From Clostridia bacterium UC5.1-1D2 (GTDB lineage: Bacteria > Bacillota > Clostridia > Lachnospirales > Lachnospiraceae): a stretch of 64,000 nucleotides of DNA. This document shows, piece after piece, positions 9,521-18,724 of the stretch (positions are counted from its first letter, which is position 1; every line of letters starts with the position of its first letter). The stretch lies in contig BBZN01000001.1 in assembly GCA_001304855.1 (NCBI GenBank), positions 124,001 to 188,000 of the forward strand, given 5' to 3'. The notes beneath the pieces were generated by a model. That model ran no database searches. It was not told the DNA's origin and saw nothing but the letters and a program-made list of their open reading frames with translations. Made by a program: the position numbers and the translations under genes.

Positions 9521-10794
9521 ATGGTCAGAGCGATTGTAGGTGCTAACTGGGGCGATGAAGGCAAGGGTAAAATTACAGATATGCTTGCCAGGGAGTCCGA
9601 TATTATTGTCCGTTTTCAGGGCGGAAGCAATGCCGGGCATACCATAATCAATGATTATGGCAAATTTGCCCTTCATCTTCTTCCATCCGGCGTGTTCTAC
9701 CGGCACACCACCAGTGTGATTGGAAACGGCGTTGCCTTAAATATTCCCTATCTGGTCAAAGAGGTCCAGTCCCTGGTGGACAGAGGCGTTCCGAAGCCGC
9801 GGATTCTGGTTTCTGACAGGGCCCAGATACTGATGCCCTACCATGTTCTGCTGGATACCTATGAGGAGGCCAGACTGGCAGGAAAATCCTTCGGTTCCAC
9901 CAAGTCGGGCATAGCGCCTTTTTATTCCGATAAATATGCCAAAATTGGATTTCAGGTCAGCGAGCTTTTTGATGAGGAGCTTCTGAGAGAAAAGGCTTAC
10001 CGCGTATGCGAACAGAAAAATGTAATTCTGGAGCATTTATACCACAAGCCGGCTTTGGATCCGGAGGAACTCATAAAAGAGCTTTTGAGCTACCGCGGTA
10101 TGATTGAGCCTTATGTGTGTGATACGTCCGCCTATCTCTATGATGCCATCAGGGAGGGGAAGAGAATTCTTCTGGAGGGTCAGCTGGGCTCCCTCAAGGA
10201 TCCGGACCACGGAATTTATCCCATGGTTACCTCCTCCTCCACCCTGGCAGCTTACGGAGCCATAGGCGCAGGTATTCCTCCCTATGAGATAAAGGACATT
10301 ACCACGGTTGTGAAGGCCTATTCCAGCGCAGTGGGCGCAGGGGCTTTTGTCAGTGAGATATTCGGCGACGAGGCGGAGGAGCTGAGAAACCGGGGCGGCG
10401 ACGGCGGGGAGTACGGCGCTACCACAGGCCGCCCGAGGCGTGTGGGCTGGTTCGATGCGGTGGCTACAAGATACGGCTGCAGGATTCAGGGAACCACAGA
10501 GGTGGCGTTTACGGTTCTGGATGTATTGGGATATCTGGATGAAGTTCCTGTGTGTGTGGGATATGAGATTGACGGACAGGTCACCCGTGATTTCCCCACC
10601 ACTGCCAGGCTGGAGAAGGCCAAGCCTGTATTCACGAAGCTGCCGGGGTGGAAGAGCGATATCCGGGGCGTCAAAAATACGGGGATCTGCCTGAGAACTG
10701 CCGCAGATACATTGAGTTTGTGGAGAAGGAGATCGGGGCGCCTATCGCCATGGTTTCCAACGGTCCCGGGCGGGATGATATTATTATGAGATAA
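9521..10794 (+). CDS. purA: Adenylosuccinate synthetase PurA (one frameshift)
   Basis: GTP-dependent joining of aspartate to IMP, first step of the AMP branch; PurB then finishes it. The ATG at 9521 follows AAAGGAGG. The N-terminal phosphate-binding loop GANWGDEGKGK and GGSNAGHT are intact, as is the switch region GSLKDPDHGIYPMVTSS (a variant of the usual GTxLDxxHGTYPxVTSS) and TTGRPRRVGWFD. One A is missing at about 10679; adding it restores KKYGDLPENCRRYIEFVEKE and the GPGRDDIIMR end. The repaired length is 424 residues, normal for the family. Confidence 0.96.
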
Positions 10795-10800
10795 CACAGG

Positions 10801-10838
10801 AGCCGGATGGATATGTATGCATGCATATCCATCCGGCT
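10801..10838 (+). terminator. Perfect 15-bp inverted repeat after purA
   Basis: AGCCGGATGGATATG (10801-10815) pairs perfectly with 10824-10838 around an 8-base loop. It lies 6 bases after the purA stop. There is no T run directly after it, so it may act as a processing or mRNA-stabilising stem rather than a classical terminator. Confidence 0.5.
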
Positions 10839-10873
10839 GGTTGATGTCAGGAGAGGTTTTTACAAAAAATCAT

Positions 10874-10902
10874 TTGAACATGTATGAATATCCGTGTATA
10901 AT
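10874..10902 (+). promoter_or_regulatory. Promoter of the SH3/Tyr-repeat gene
   Basis: TTGAAC at 10874-10879, a 17-base spacer, TATAAT at 10897-10902. It drives 10970 and probably the three genes behind it, which follow with gaps of 4 to 13 bases. Confidence 0.7.
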
Positions 10903-10969
10903 ATAAAACGGTGGCATTACGGTCCACAGAACCGACAAAAGTCAACAATGGGATTTGGGGGAAAGATTT

Positions 10970-12672
10970 ATGGGAAAGGTTAGAAATGAAGTAACGCCTG
11001 CGTCGGTAAACAGTCTGGCCGGCGAGGTGATGGAGTACGACCGCTCCGTGATTAATAAGCAAATTAAGCCCTGGTCGCGCCTGGCTTTCCTCTGTGCCGC
11101 AGGCGTATTTATGTTTGAATGGATGGCGCCAGGGCATGGGGTTGTAGAGCTGGTAAAGCAAAACCGTATGATTAGCGAGGCCCGAAAAACGGCTGCAAAG
11201 GAAGGGAAGGTAAAAAGGGGGGACGGGACCTTCAGCGAGACTGCCGCCCCGGCCTCTGAGGAAGAGACGAAAGAGAGCGCTGCTTTTCTCACTGTAACAG
11301 CAAAAGTCCTTAAGGTCAGAAGCTCTCCTAACGGAGATGTGATTGGCAAGGCGGAAAAGGGCCAGAGCTTTGAATATCTGGAGGTAACGGATGACAACTG
11401 GTACAGAATCCTCTATGAGGGGCGGGAGGGTTATGTGTTCGGGGAGTACGTCAGCGAGCAAAGCAGGGGGACAGGGAGCATGGAACGCAGCAGTAATAAA
11501 GATATTACCTATGAGGTTGTAAAAACATATCTTTCCGGAAAACAGTTTGAGGAGGATAAGGCAGCTTTAAAAAAACGGAGGGAGAGGGTCCTGAAGCTCC
11601 GCTGTTTTGCAAAGCGGGCGGAAACTTATATCAACGTTAAGACAAACAAAACAGGACATTGGCTGTGCAGTTTTCTTCTGTTTGCCCTGTTGGGGTATAT
11701 GCTTTCCGTCTGTTTTAAATGGACCGGAGGCATGAGGTACGGCTTTCTGTCTCTGAGAATGCAGCTTCCCCGGACGGCCGCTTTGGAGCTGGGGCTTATT
11801 TTCACAGCCGTCCATGCAGCAGGAATGCCTTACAGGAACAAACTGTGGATTTTGATGAATTTTATATATAATTTTGCCCTTTTCTATACCATAGGGGCTC
11901 TAATGACGGCGTGGCCCCAGATTACCGGGGCATTGAGACATACCGGGGCCGTTCTCCCTGCCGTCGCGGGGGCGGCGGCATTGTCGGCTGTGAAAGTTTT
12001 GATCCGCAAAAGCCAGGTGAAGGTGATCGTCAGCAAGATGGATGAGGCGGTAAAGGAGTATCACGCAGTGGAGAAAGAGATAACGGCTGCATACGACAAG
12101 TGCTGCCTGAAGGCCTGCATACCTGAGAGCGCCTATCATCCTTTGGCGCTGGATGCGCTGAAGCGTTACATAGAACTGGGAACAATTTCATCAACAGAAG
12201 GCCTGACTTCATTTTCCTCACTGTGGAAATCTGCCTGGAGGGCGAGGCTGTCGCCGCCCAGGGCGGCCGGGGGAAAACCTTCCGGCGCAGGAGCGGGGCG
12301 GCCTCCCGGGGCGGCTCTTTTTCCTGCGGCCAATCAGACCTTCAGGATGACACCTCCTCCTTTTTTGACAGTATGGATTTTGAATCCTACAGTGATTCAT
12401 GGGAGAGTACGGATTACAGCAGTGACAGCAGCGGGGCCTATTATGAGGCTTACCAGGATACATACGAGGATACAAGCAGCTATGAGGACTATTCATCTGG
12501 AAACAGGGACTCCTTTTATGGTGAAACCTACTATCACGATTCGCCCTTTGGTTATGAGGCGGGAGACGTGGACCGCTACTACGGAGACACCATATCCGGT
12601 TATACAGACTATTCCGACTACACGGACTATTCCAGTTACACGGACTACTCCAGCTATTCGGATTATTCCTGA
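10970..12672 (+). CDS. Membrane SH3-domain protein with Tyr-x-(Asp/Ser) repeat tail (one frameshift)
   Basis: About 567 residues once repaired. The ATG at 10970 lies 7 bases after GGGGGA; an in-frame TTG at 10955 is less likely. A hydrophobic segment at about 37-52 is followed by a bacterial SH3 domain (about 105-163: LKVRSSPNGDVIGKAEKGQ, then WYRILYEGREGYVFGEYVS). Further membrane segments lie at about 228-345. After one missing base at about 12190 the C-terminal half begins. Its last 112 residues contain 22 Tyr, many Ser and Asp and no Lys, and end in eight Tyr-based tripeptides (YTD, YSD, YSS). Family unknown. The radical SAM gene starts 13 bases downstream, so the tail is a candidate substrate; this is inference. 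Confidence 0.7.
12601..12669 (+). repeat. 9-bp coding repeat (Tyr-x-Asp/Ser tripeptides)
   Basis: About 7.7 copies of a degenerate 9-base unit, TA(T/C)-(A/T)C(A/C/G)-(GAC/AGC type), encode YTD YSD YTD YSS YTD YSS YSD YS at the very C-terminus of the SH3 protein. Synonymous variation among the copies (for example TACACGGAC and TATACAGAC) suggests selection on the protein rather than a recent slippage product. Confidence 0.85.
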
Positions 12673-12685
12673 TTGAGGTGAAATG

Positions 12686-13726
12686 ATGGCCAATATTGTT
12701 ATTACAGATGTTTGCAATCTTCATTGTCCTTACTGCTTTGCCAGTGAATTCGTCAACAAGGAGGCCAATGAGATTTCCATGGACGCCTTCAGGCAGGCCA
12801 AGGAGTTCATCCTCAGCAGCGGCTGCAAGGGGCTGGGAATTATCGGAGGGGAGCCCCTCCTGCACTCTGCCTTCAAGGAGATACTGGAAGATATTATCTA
12901 TGACGGCAGGGTACAGAAGGCAACTGTGTTTACCAACGGGATCCATTGTGACGAATATCTGGATCAATTTTCTCACGAGAAGTTCCGCTTCCTGATAAAC
13001 TGTAATTCTCCCACAGATACAGGCGTCCGAAACTATGAAAAACTCTGCGGCAATCTGGAACTTATGATAGAGAAGCGGTATATGAAGAACCGGATATCCC
13101 TGGGCATAAACATGTACAAGCCGGACTTTGAGTATGAGTATCTGCTCAAACTGCTGGATCGTTACCATTTTGACAATCTGAGGGTATCCATTACAGTGCC
13201 CAACGGAAGCACCAAAAGGGGGAGCGCCTTTGACGATTTCAGGAGAATCAAACCGCGGATGCTGGAATTTTTTAATGTCCTCCTGTCCATGGGAATCCGG
13301 CCCCGCTATGACTGTAACAAGCTCCCTTCCTGTCTCTTTGAATGGGAGGATTACCGTTTTCTGGAAGAGAATATCCGTCAGGTAATGGGGGACAAAAAGA
13401 TTCACCCCAACATGGCGGAAGTGGTGCGCTGTCGGCCCGTTGTGGATATCCTCCAGGATCTGACTGCCATCCGCTGCTTTGGACTTTCCCAGTACACGAA
13501 GGCGGATATCAGGGATTTCAGGAATCTGGACGAGCTGAAGGAATATTACAGGAGAACCGTTGATTCCTATGGCTGCAATACAGTATACCATGAGGACTGC
13601 ACAGGGTGCAGGAAACGTCTCAATGGAAAATGCTACGGGGGATGTCTGGTGTACAAGATAGACAGCATACTTAAAATGCAGGAATACAGCGAAGAGCTGA
13701 TGGCGAAAGCAGGGGATATGGAATAA
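12686..13726 (+). CDS. Radical SAM protein with SPASM-like C-terminus
   Basis: 346 residues, intact. The second of two adjacent ATGs (12686) is best spaced from GAGG. The radical SAM cluster motif is CNLHCPYC at residues 10-17 (CX3CX2C), very close to the N-terminus, followed by the GGEPLL motif that helps bind SAM. The C-terminal cysteines include RCRPVV, AIRCFG and CTGCRKRLNGKCYGGC (CX2CX7CX3C), as in SPASM domains that carry extra Fe-S clusters in peptide-modifying enzymes. It starts 13 bases after the Tyr-repeat protein and 4 bases before the first U32-like gene. A peptide or protein maturase is the most natural reading; the substrate is inferred only from position. Confidence 0.85.
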   Translation: MANIVITDVCNLHCPYCFASEFVNKEANEISMDAFRQAKEFILSSGCKGLGIIGGEPLLHSAFKEILEDIIYDGRVQKATVFTNGIHCDEYLDQFSHEKFRFLINCNSPTDTGVRNYEKLCGNLELMIEKRYMKNRISLGINMYKPDFEYEYLLKLLDRYHFDNLRVSITVPNGSTKRGSAFDDFRRIKPRMLEFFNVLLSMGIRPRYDCNKLPSCLFEWEDYRFLEENIRQVMGDKKIHPNMAEVVRCRPVVDILQDLTAIRCFGLSQYTKADIRDFRNLDELKEYYRRTVDSYGCNTVYHEDCTGCRKRLNGKCYGGCLVYKIDSILKMQEYSEELMAKAGDME

Positions 13727-13730
13727 GATT

Positions 13731-14531
13731 ATGGCGGAAAAGATATTAAATTTATGCGACATTGGCAGCCGCATATGCAGACATGGGGGGCTGGAGAAGC
13801 TTTTGGAGGACATGCCCCAGGTGAGCCGCATTTACGTTGGCTCTTATTTTTGCGACCGGTATTTTACCATGACAGTCAGGTATGTGACGGACTGCTGCCT
13901 GCCCTATTGCCTGGAGAAAAACAGGAAAATAACCTGTGTGGTTCCCATTCCCTCCCAGGAGAATCTCGGCAGCGTGAAGGAGAGCGCCCTTGAGCTTCTT
14001 TCCTCCTGGGGCGGCCTGGTGGATACGATCTGCGTCAATGACCCGGGTATGCTTCTGTGGGCCAGGGAGAACACCGGCCTTAAGCTGACTCTGGGACGCC
14101 TGTTCTCAAAGGAGCTGCGGGATCCAAGATACGGGGAGGCCCTGACTCCCGGAACGTACAGGGTGAGCCGCGGGAGGGAGGAGCTTATGGAGAAGTTCGG
14201 TATTTCAGCCATGGAGGTGGAGGGTATTTACAGCACTCTAAAAGGGTGCGGCATATATGGGGATTACAAGGTTTATGCCCACAGAGGTTACTGCTATATG
14301 AGCTGCGGAAGATACTGCCTCTTTGCTTCTGTCCGCCGGGAGCTTCCGGGCAAGTTCAGAACCGGCGCCCCCTGTTCCCTTGAATGCGGGGAGTTTATGA
14401 TGAAACATCTTCTTCAGAATAAAAAGGAGGTTTTCCGCGTGGGAAAGGGAATTTATTATAGGGCCGGGACGGAAAAGAAGCTTTCTGAGGACTTTGAGGG
14501 GGAAATTTTATTCCCTCTGGAAAGGTGGTGA
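13731..14531 (+). CDS. U32-family protein A, UbiV-like Fe-S protein
   Basis: 266 residues, intact. The ATG at 13731 comes 4 bases after the radical SAM stop. It resembles the U32 (UbiU/UbiV/TrhP/RlhA) superfamily: a TIM-barrel-like N-terminus with an internal DTICVNDPGMLLWARENTGL stretch, and a C-terminal group of cysteines, GYCYMSCGRYC and APCSLECGE (CX3C), suited to a 4Fe-4S cluster. Known members hydroxylate ubiquinone precursors, tRNA or rRNA without O2, using prephenate. It lacks any clear peptidase residues, so the common label peptidase U32 would mislead. Paired with the next gene, whose start lies 5 bases after this stop. Confidence 0.7.
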   Translation: MAEKILNLCDIGSRICRHGGLEKLLEDMPQVSRIYVGSYFCDRYFTMTVRYVTDCCLPYCLEKNRKITCVVPIPSQENLGSVKESALELLSSWGGLVDTICVNDPGMLLWARENTGLKLTLGRLFSKELRDPRYGEALTPGTYRVSRGREELMEKFGISAMEVEGIYSTLKGCGIYGDYKVYAHRGYCYMSCGRYCLFASVRRELPGKFRTGAPCSLECGEFMMKHLLQNKKEVFRVGKGIYYRAGTEKKLSEDFEGEILFPLERW

Positions 14532-14536
14532 GCCGG

Positions 14537-15496
14537 ATGAATCTCTTAGCTCCCCTGAATGAAATCAGCGAAATAAAGAACTTGGCAGATGCCGGAGCAC
14601 AGGAGCTGTACTTCGGCTTTTCCGACCCCGGCTGGCAGCGGCGGTTCGGCCTGTATGCAGATATAAACAGGATGTCGGGATTCGGTGAGAAGGCCAACGC
14701 CATCTCCCTCCGGGAGGTGGGAGACGTGATCCGAAGGATCCACAGTTATGGAATGAAGGCCTTTATAACCTTAAATGCTCCCCGCTACAGCAGTGAAGAA
14801 TTGTCCTATATGGAGCGGTATTTCTCCATATTCAGGGAGGAAAAGCCCGACGGAATAATCGTATCGGAGGCGGCTGTGGCTGAAATGGCGGCCGGATACG
14901 GAATCAGCGCCGTGGCCAGCACCATGTGCGGCATTTATAATGCCGACATAGCGGCCTTCTATGCAGGTGAGGGGATTCGGCGGATGATACTTCCAAGAGA
15001 GCTCAGCCTGAAGGAGATTCAGACAATTGCGGAGGCGCTGCCGGATACGCAGTTTGAAATATTCCTAATGCGCAACGGATGCATTTTTTCAGATTCCCAC
15101 TGCCTTGGAATGCACAGCAGGGAGTACGGTTCCCTGTGCGGAGCCATAAGACGGGCCCTTTGCACTGGTAAGTGATAAAAAGATTTTAAAACCATCCATG
15201 ATTTGGAATGGAGCTCCATGCTGTTCCATGAAGGGTTCCGACAGTATGCCTGCGGCCTCTGCGCCATATACCGTCTGGTAAAAATGGGCATAGCTGCGGC
15301 AAAAATTGTGGGCCGGGCCGATAATCCCAGACGGGTGGGAGAGGACATAAGACTGGCGGCGGAAAACTTGGAGATCGCAGCCGCTTCAAGGTCGGAGGAA
15401 GAATATCTTTCAAATATGAAGCTGCCCAGGGAGCGCCTGCGCATGTGCAAACAGGGACTGTCCTGTTATTATCCGGAGGTTCGCTTCGGCAGCTGA
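14537..15496 (+). CDS. U32-family protein B, UbiU-like Fe-S protein (two frameshift sites)
   Basis: About 320 residues once repaired. The ATG at 14537 follows AAAGGTGGTG. The N-terminus, NLLAPLNEISEIKNLADAGA then QELYFGF, is typical of U32/UbiU proteins. Cysteines in NGCIFSDSHC (CX6C, as in UbiU), then YGSLC and QYACGLC, could hold a 4Fe-4S cluster. About two G are missing at about 15153 and one base at about 15176; restored, the text runs GPFALVSDKKDFKTIHDLEW. UbiU and UbiV act as a heterodimer, and the adjacent A and B genes fit such a pair. The linked radical SAM enzyme and Tyr-rich protein suggest a protein substrate, by inference. Confidence 0.75.
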
Positions 15497-15568
15497 GCGT
15501 CTTTCCTGATTATGAGGGGGTCAGGGCCGGCGGGACGAGTCCTTCCCTTCTTCCCCCTCCAGTGTTTC

Positions 15569-15590
15569 AGGCCCCTTTCGGGAGCCTTTT
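15569..15590 (+). terminator. Possible terminator between convergent genes
   Basis: AGGCCCC (15569-15575) can pair with GGGAGCCT (15580-15587) with one mismatch, followed by TTTT. It lies between U32-like protein B and the reverse-strand small membrane protein. Confidence 0.4.
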
Positions 15591-15600
15591 AAAACCCTGG

Positions 15601-15771
15601 TCATAAGCCCCATGCATAGAACAGGATGGAGATAAACACAATCGAAAACAGAACTGCCATCAATTGTTCACCGGGGGCTCCTGTAACTGCCATAACAATT
15701 GCGGCGATGAACAGGCCGGCAAGCAGAATCGCCCCTGCCAGGGCCCCGATTCGTTTCAGCATCACTTTCAT
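15601..15771 (-). CDS. Small membrane protein, 56 residues
   Basis: Read on the reverse strand from the ATG at 15771, with AAAGGA 9 bases upstream. It begins MKVMLKRIGALAGAILLAGL and has two hydrophobic segments (about 9-30 and 37-55) separated by TGAPGEQ. It ends ILFYAWGL. It lies 47 bases downstream of the ABC-F gene on the same strand, and may be co-transcribed with it. Not recognised as a named family; many Lachnospiraceae have such short two-helix proteins of unknown role. Confidence 0.6.
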   Translation of the reverse strand: MKVMLKRIGALAGAILLAGLFIAAIVMAVTGAPGEQLMAVLFSIVFISILFYAWGL

Positions 15772-15818
15772 AATTAGTTTTCCTTTCTGAGAGAGGAGAG
15801 ATGGAGGCTCATCCGCCT

Positions 15819-17809
15819 TTAAAGGCCCTCCGCAAGCTGCTCCCACTGCTGGTAGAGGGCTTCCAGCCTGGAAGCGATCCCTTCTTTCTCCTGGTTGAGT
15901 TCCACGAGGCGGGCCACATCGGTGTACACCTCCTCTTGGGTGAGGAGATGGTCAATTTCACTGTCCCTGGTTTCCAGGCTGTGAATGGAATCTTCCGTTT
16001 TCTTCAGATCGTTCTGGCGTTTTCTCTGCCTGGCCTGCTCCTCTTTCCGGGCCTTCCAATCCTGCTTTACACCGCCCGGCTCTTCCCGGGACTGGGCGCC
16101 TGGCAGGGGGGAACCTTTTTCCTGAGGACCGCCGGGGGTCTGGCCGGCCAAAGGGCCGGAAGAATTGCCGCAGGCAGCTCTCATCCTTGCTGCAAAGGCA
16201 GCTTCCACATCTTCCTTTTTTTCCAGATAATAGTCATAATTTCCGATATAATTGATGAGAGCCTGGCCTGTAAGATCCAGAATCCTGGTGGCCGTCCGGT
16301 TGATAAAGTACCGGTCGTGGGACACGTAGAGCACAGTTCCTGTATAGCGGTTTAACGCGCTTTCCAGAATTTCCTTGGAGGTGATGTCCAGGTGGTTGGT
16401 GGGCTCGTCCAGAAGGAGAAAATTAGCGTCTGAAAGCATCAGCTTGGCTAATGAGACGCGGCCCCGCTCGCCGCCGCTCAGATCCCGTATCAGCTTGAAC
16501 ACATCGTCCCCTGTAAAGAGGAAGGAGGCCAGGGTATTGCGGATCTGCGTGTTATTCATGTCAGGATATGTATCCTGAATCTCATCAAAGAGGGTCTTTT
16601 CCATGTGGAGCACCTGGTGCTCCTGGTCATAGTAGCCGATGTGGACCTTGGAACCGATGCGGATCTCTCCGCTGTCGGCAGGAAGAAGGCCGTTTATAAT
16701 CTTGAGAAGGGTGGTTTTTCCGGTTCCGTTGTTGCCGATGACGGCAACCCGCTCCCCCCGTTTCACTTCAAAATTTACGTGGGTGAAAAGTGTTTGGCTG
16801 TCAAAGGACTTGGCCAGCTCCGTCACTGTGAGCACGTCATTGCCGCTTACCACGTCGGGCTCCAGACGGATATCCATGGAATCATCGATCTCCAGAGGCT
16901 TCTCCAGGCGGTCAATTTTCTCCAGCATTTTTCACGGCTCTCAGCTCTCCGGATGGATTTTTCACGGTTAAAGGATTTCAGCTTTGTGATTACCGCTTCC
17001 TGGTGTCTGAGTTCCTGCTGCTGGTTTAAGTAGGCCCGGATTTTGGCGTCCCTGAGCATAGCCTTTTTGTCGCTGTAGGCGGAATAGTTGCCTGAGAATA
17101 CGGTTCCTTCCCCGTTGTCCAGCTCCACGATCTTGGTCACGACGCGGTCCAGAAAATAGCGGTCGTGGGCCACGATGATCACACTGCCGCTGTAGGTTTT
17201 CAGGTATGTCTCCAGCCAGGAGATGGACTCCATATCCAGGTGGTTGGTAGGCTCGTCCAGAAGGAGGATATCCGGCTTGGTGAGGAGCAGTTTGCCGAGC
17301 GATACGCGGGTTTTCTGGCCCCCGAGAGAGTGCGTATGGGTTTGGTAAATTCTTCTTCCAAAAATCCCAGGCCCTTTAAAACACCTGTTATCTCACTTTG
17401 GCAGGCATAGCCTTCAGCATCTCAAAGGCGTGGTTTAACCGGCTGTACTCTGCCAGCATGGACTCCAGTTCCCCGCCGGAGGCGGACTTCATCTGCAGCT
17501 CCAGGCTGCGCAGCCTTTCTTCCATCAAAAGCACATCCTTTTTGACTTCCAGGAGAGCCTCATAGATCGTGTGTTCATCTTCCAAATCCTGATGCTGGGC
17601 CAGATAACCAATTGTGGCGCCCCTGGAGAGGGCCACGTTTCCCCCGTCGGCTCCCAGCTCCCCTATAATAATTTTTAAAAGGTGGATTTTCCTGCGCCGT
17701 TGATTCCTACAATGGCCGCCTTTTCGTGTTCCTCCAAATGGAAGGATACCCCTTTTAATATGTCCTTATCCCCGAATGATTTACTTATATTGCTGCATGA
17801 TAATATCAT
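15819..17809 (-). CDS. ABC-F family ATPase (four frameshifts)
   Basis: About 664 residues once repaired. Starts at the ATG complement of 17807-17809 after AAAGGAG. Two ABC domains in one chain without membrane segments define ABC-F: first Walker A GINGAGKST and signature LSGGQKTRVSLGK, then a linker, second Walker A GNNGTGKTT, signature LSGGERGRVSLAK and two LLLDEPTNHLD boxes. The C-terminal tail is charged and coiled-coil-like. ABC-F proteins bind the ribosomal E site and either tune translation or protect from antibiotics; which applies here cannot be told. Single bases are missing at about 17679, 17399, 17321 and 16930. Transcribed divergently from rex. Confidence 0.92.
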
Positions 17810-17858
17810 GATAGACTCCTTTAAAAACTGCCGTATTTCACGTTGCTGCGCACTCACA

Positions 17859-17887
17859 AGTATAATATACGCCGATAATTTTTTCAA
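17859..17887 (-). promoter_or_regulatory. Promoter of the ABC-F gene
   Basis: On the reverse strand: TTGAAA (complement of 17882-17887), a 17-base spacer, TATACT (complement of 17859-17864). It stands back to back with the rex promoter, with 19 bases between the -35 boxes. Confidence 0.65.
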
Positions 17888-17906
17888 GAACATCCTGAAA
17901 CAGGAT

Positions 17907-17935
17907 TTGACATTTTTTTGACGCATGTTTATAAT
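17907..17935 (+). promoter_or_regulatory. Promoter of rex
   Basis: TTGACA at 17907-17912, a 17-base spacer, TATAAT at 17930-17935: a perfect consensus. I did not find the Rex operator TTGTTAANNNNTTAACAA in it. Confidence 0.8.
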
Positions 17936-17981
17936 AGAGCTATTAGAGTTTACAGACAACGTAAGGGGAAGGTGGAACAGG

Positions 17982-18638
17982 ATGGAACGCAAGGAGATAT
18001 CGAAAGCAGTGATTTCTAGGCTGCCCCGCTATTACCGTTATTTAGGCGAGTTGATTGAAGAGGGCGTGGAGCGGATTTCTTCCAATGAACTGAGTACCAG
18101 AATGAAGGTAACGGCTTCTCAGATCCGTCAGGATCTGAACAACTTCGGCGGATTTGGACAACAGGGGTATGGCTACAATGTAAAATACCTTTATGCAGAG
18201 ATTGCCAAAATCCTTGGCATTGACCAGCAGCACAACCTGATTATTATTGGAGCAGGGAACCTGGGGCAGGCCATTGCCAACTATACAAATTTTGAGCGGC
18301 GCGGTTTTGTAATCAAGGGAATGTTCGATATTAATCCCAAGCTGATCGGATTGGTAATCCGGGGAATTGAGATCCGTTCCGTGGACGATTTGGAGAACTT
18401 TATCAGGGAAAATGAAATCCAGATTGCAGCGCTGACCATTCCTAAGACCAAAGCGCCTGAGATTGCGGAACGATTGGTAAGCGCCGGAATCAAGGCTATC
18501 TGGAATTTTGCCCATACGGATCTGGTAGTTCCGGAGGGCGTGGTAGTGGAGAATGTGCATCTGTCTGAAAGCCTGATGCGCTTGTCTTACCGGGTGTGCA
18601 GTATGTATGACCAGCAGGCGGAAAAGGAAAATAAGTAA
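17982..18638 (+). CDS. rex: Redox-sensing transcriptional repressor Rex
   Basis: 218 residues, intact. Rex senses the NADH/NAD+ ratio and represses fermentation and respiration genes when NAD+ is high. N-terminal winged helix: SKAVISRLPRYYRYLGELIE and SSNELSTRMKVTASQIRQDL, then the conserved NNFGGFGQQGYGYNV. The Rossmann NADH-binding motif is IIGAGNLGQAIANY. The C-terminal swapped helix ends LSYRVCSMYDQQ. The ATG at 17982 follows AAGGTGGAACAGG. A hairpin follows the gene. It is transcribed divergently from the ABC-F ATPase. Confidence 0.97.
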   Translation: MERKEISKAVISRLPRYYRYLGELIEEGVERISSNELSTRMKVTASQIRQDLNNFGGFGQQGYGYNVKYLYAEIAKILGIDQQHNLIIIGAGNLGQAIANYTNFERRGFVIKGMFDINPKLIGLVIRGIEIRSVDDLENFIRENEIQIAALTIPKTKAPEIAERLVSAGIKAIWNFAHTDLVVPEGVVVENVHLSESLMRLSYRVCSMYDQQAEKENK

Positions 18639-18654
18639 CAGCAGAGCGCCATAG

Positions 18655-18698
18655 TGCCGGCAAGCAAAGAAGTCAGTCTTTTCGCTTGCCGGCATTTT
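18655..18698 (+). terminator. Terminator of rex
   Basis: The 11-bp stem TGCCGGCAAGC (18655-18665) / GCTTGCCGGCA (18684-18694) is followed by TTTT. Confidence 0.7.
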
Positions 18699-18724
18699 GC
18701 AACTTTACAGGGAGGTATCGGGGA

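Noticed and set aside
12601-12669. Short direct repeats as a CRISPR or satellite
   Set aside because: Units are 9 bases, without spacers, in frame within a coding sequence.
12218-13831. A 537-codon open frame on the reverse strand across the Tyr-repeat tail and the radical SAM gene
   Set aside because: Antisense to clear genes, low-complexity product rich in Arg, Ser and Pro, no start signal.
15819-17809. Antibiotic-resistance label for the ABC-F ATPase
   Set aside because: Most ABC-F proteins of this layout are housekeeping translation factors; nothing in the interdomain linker shows a resistance class.
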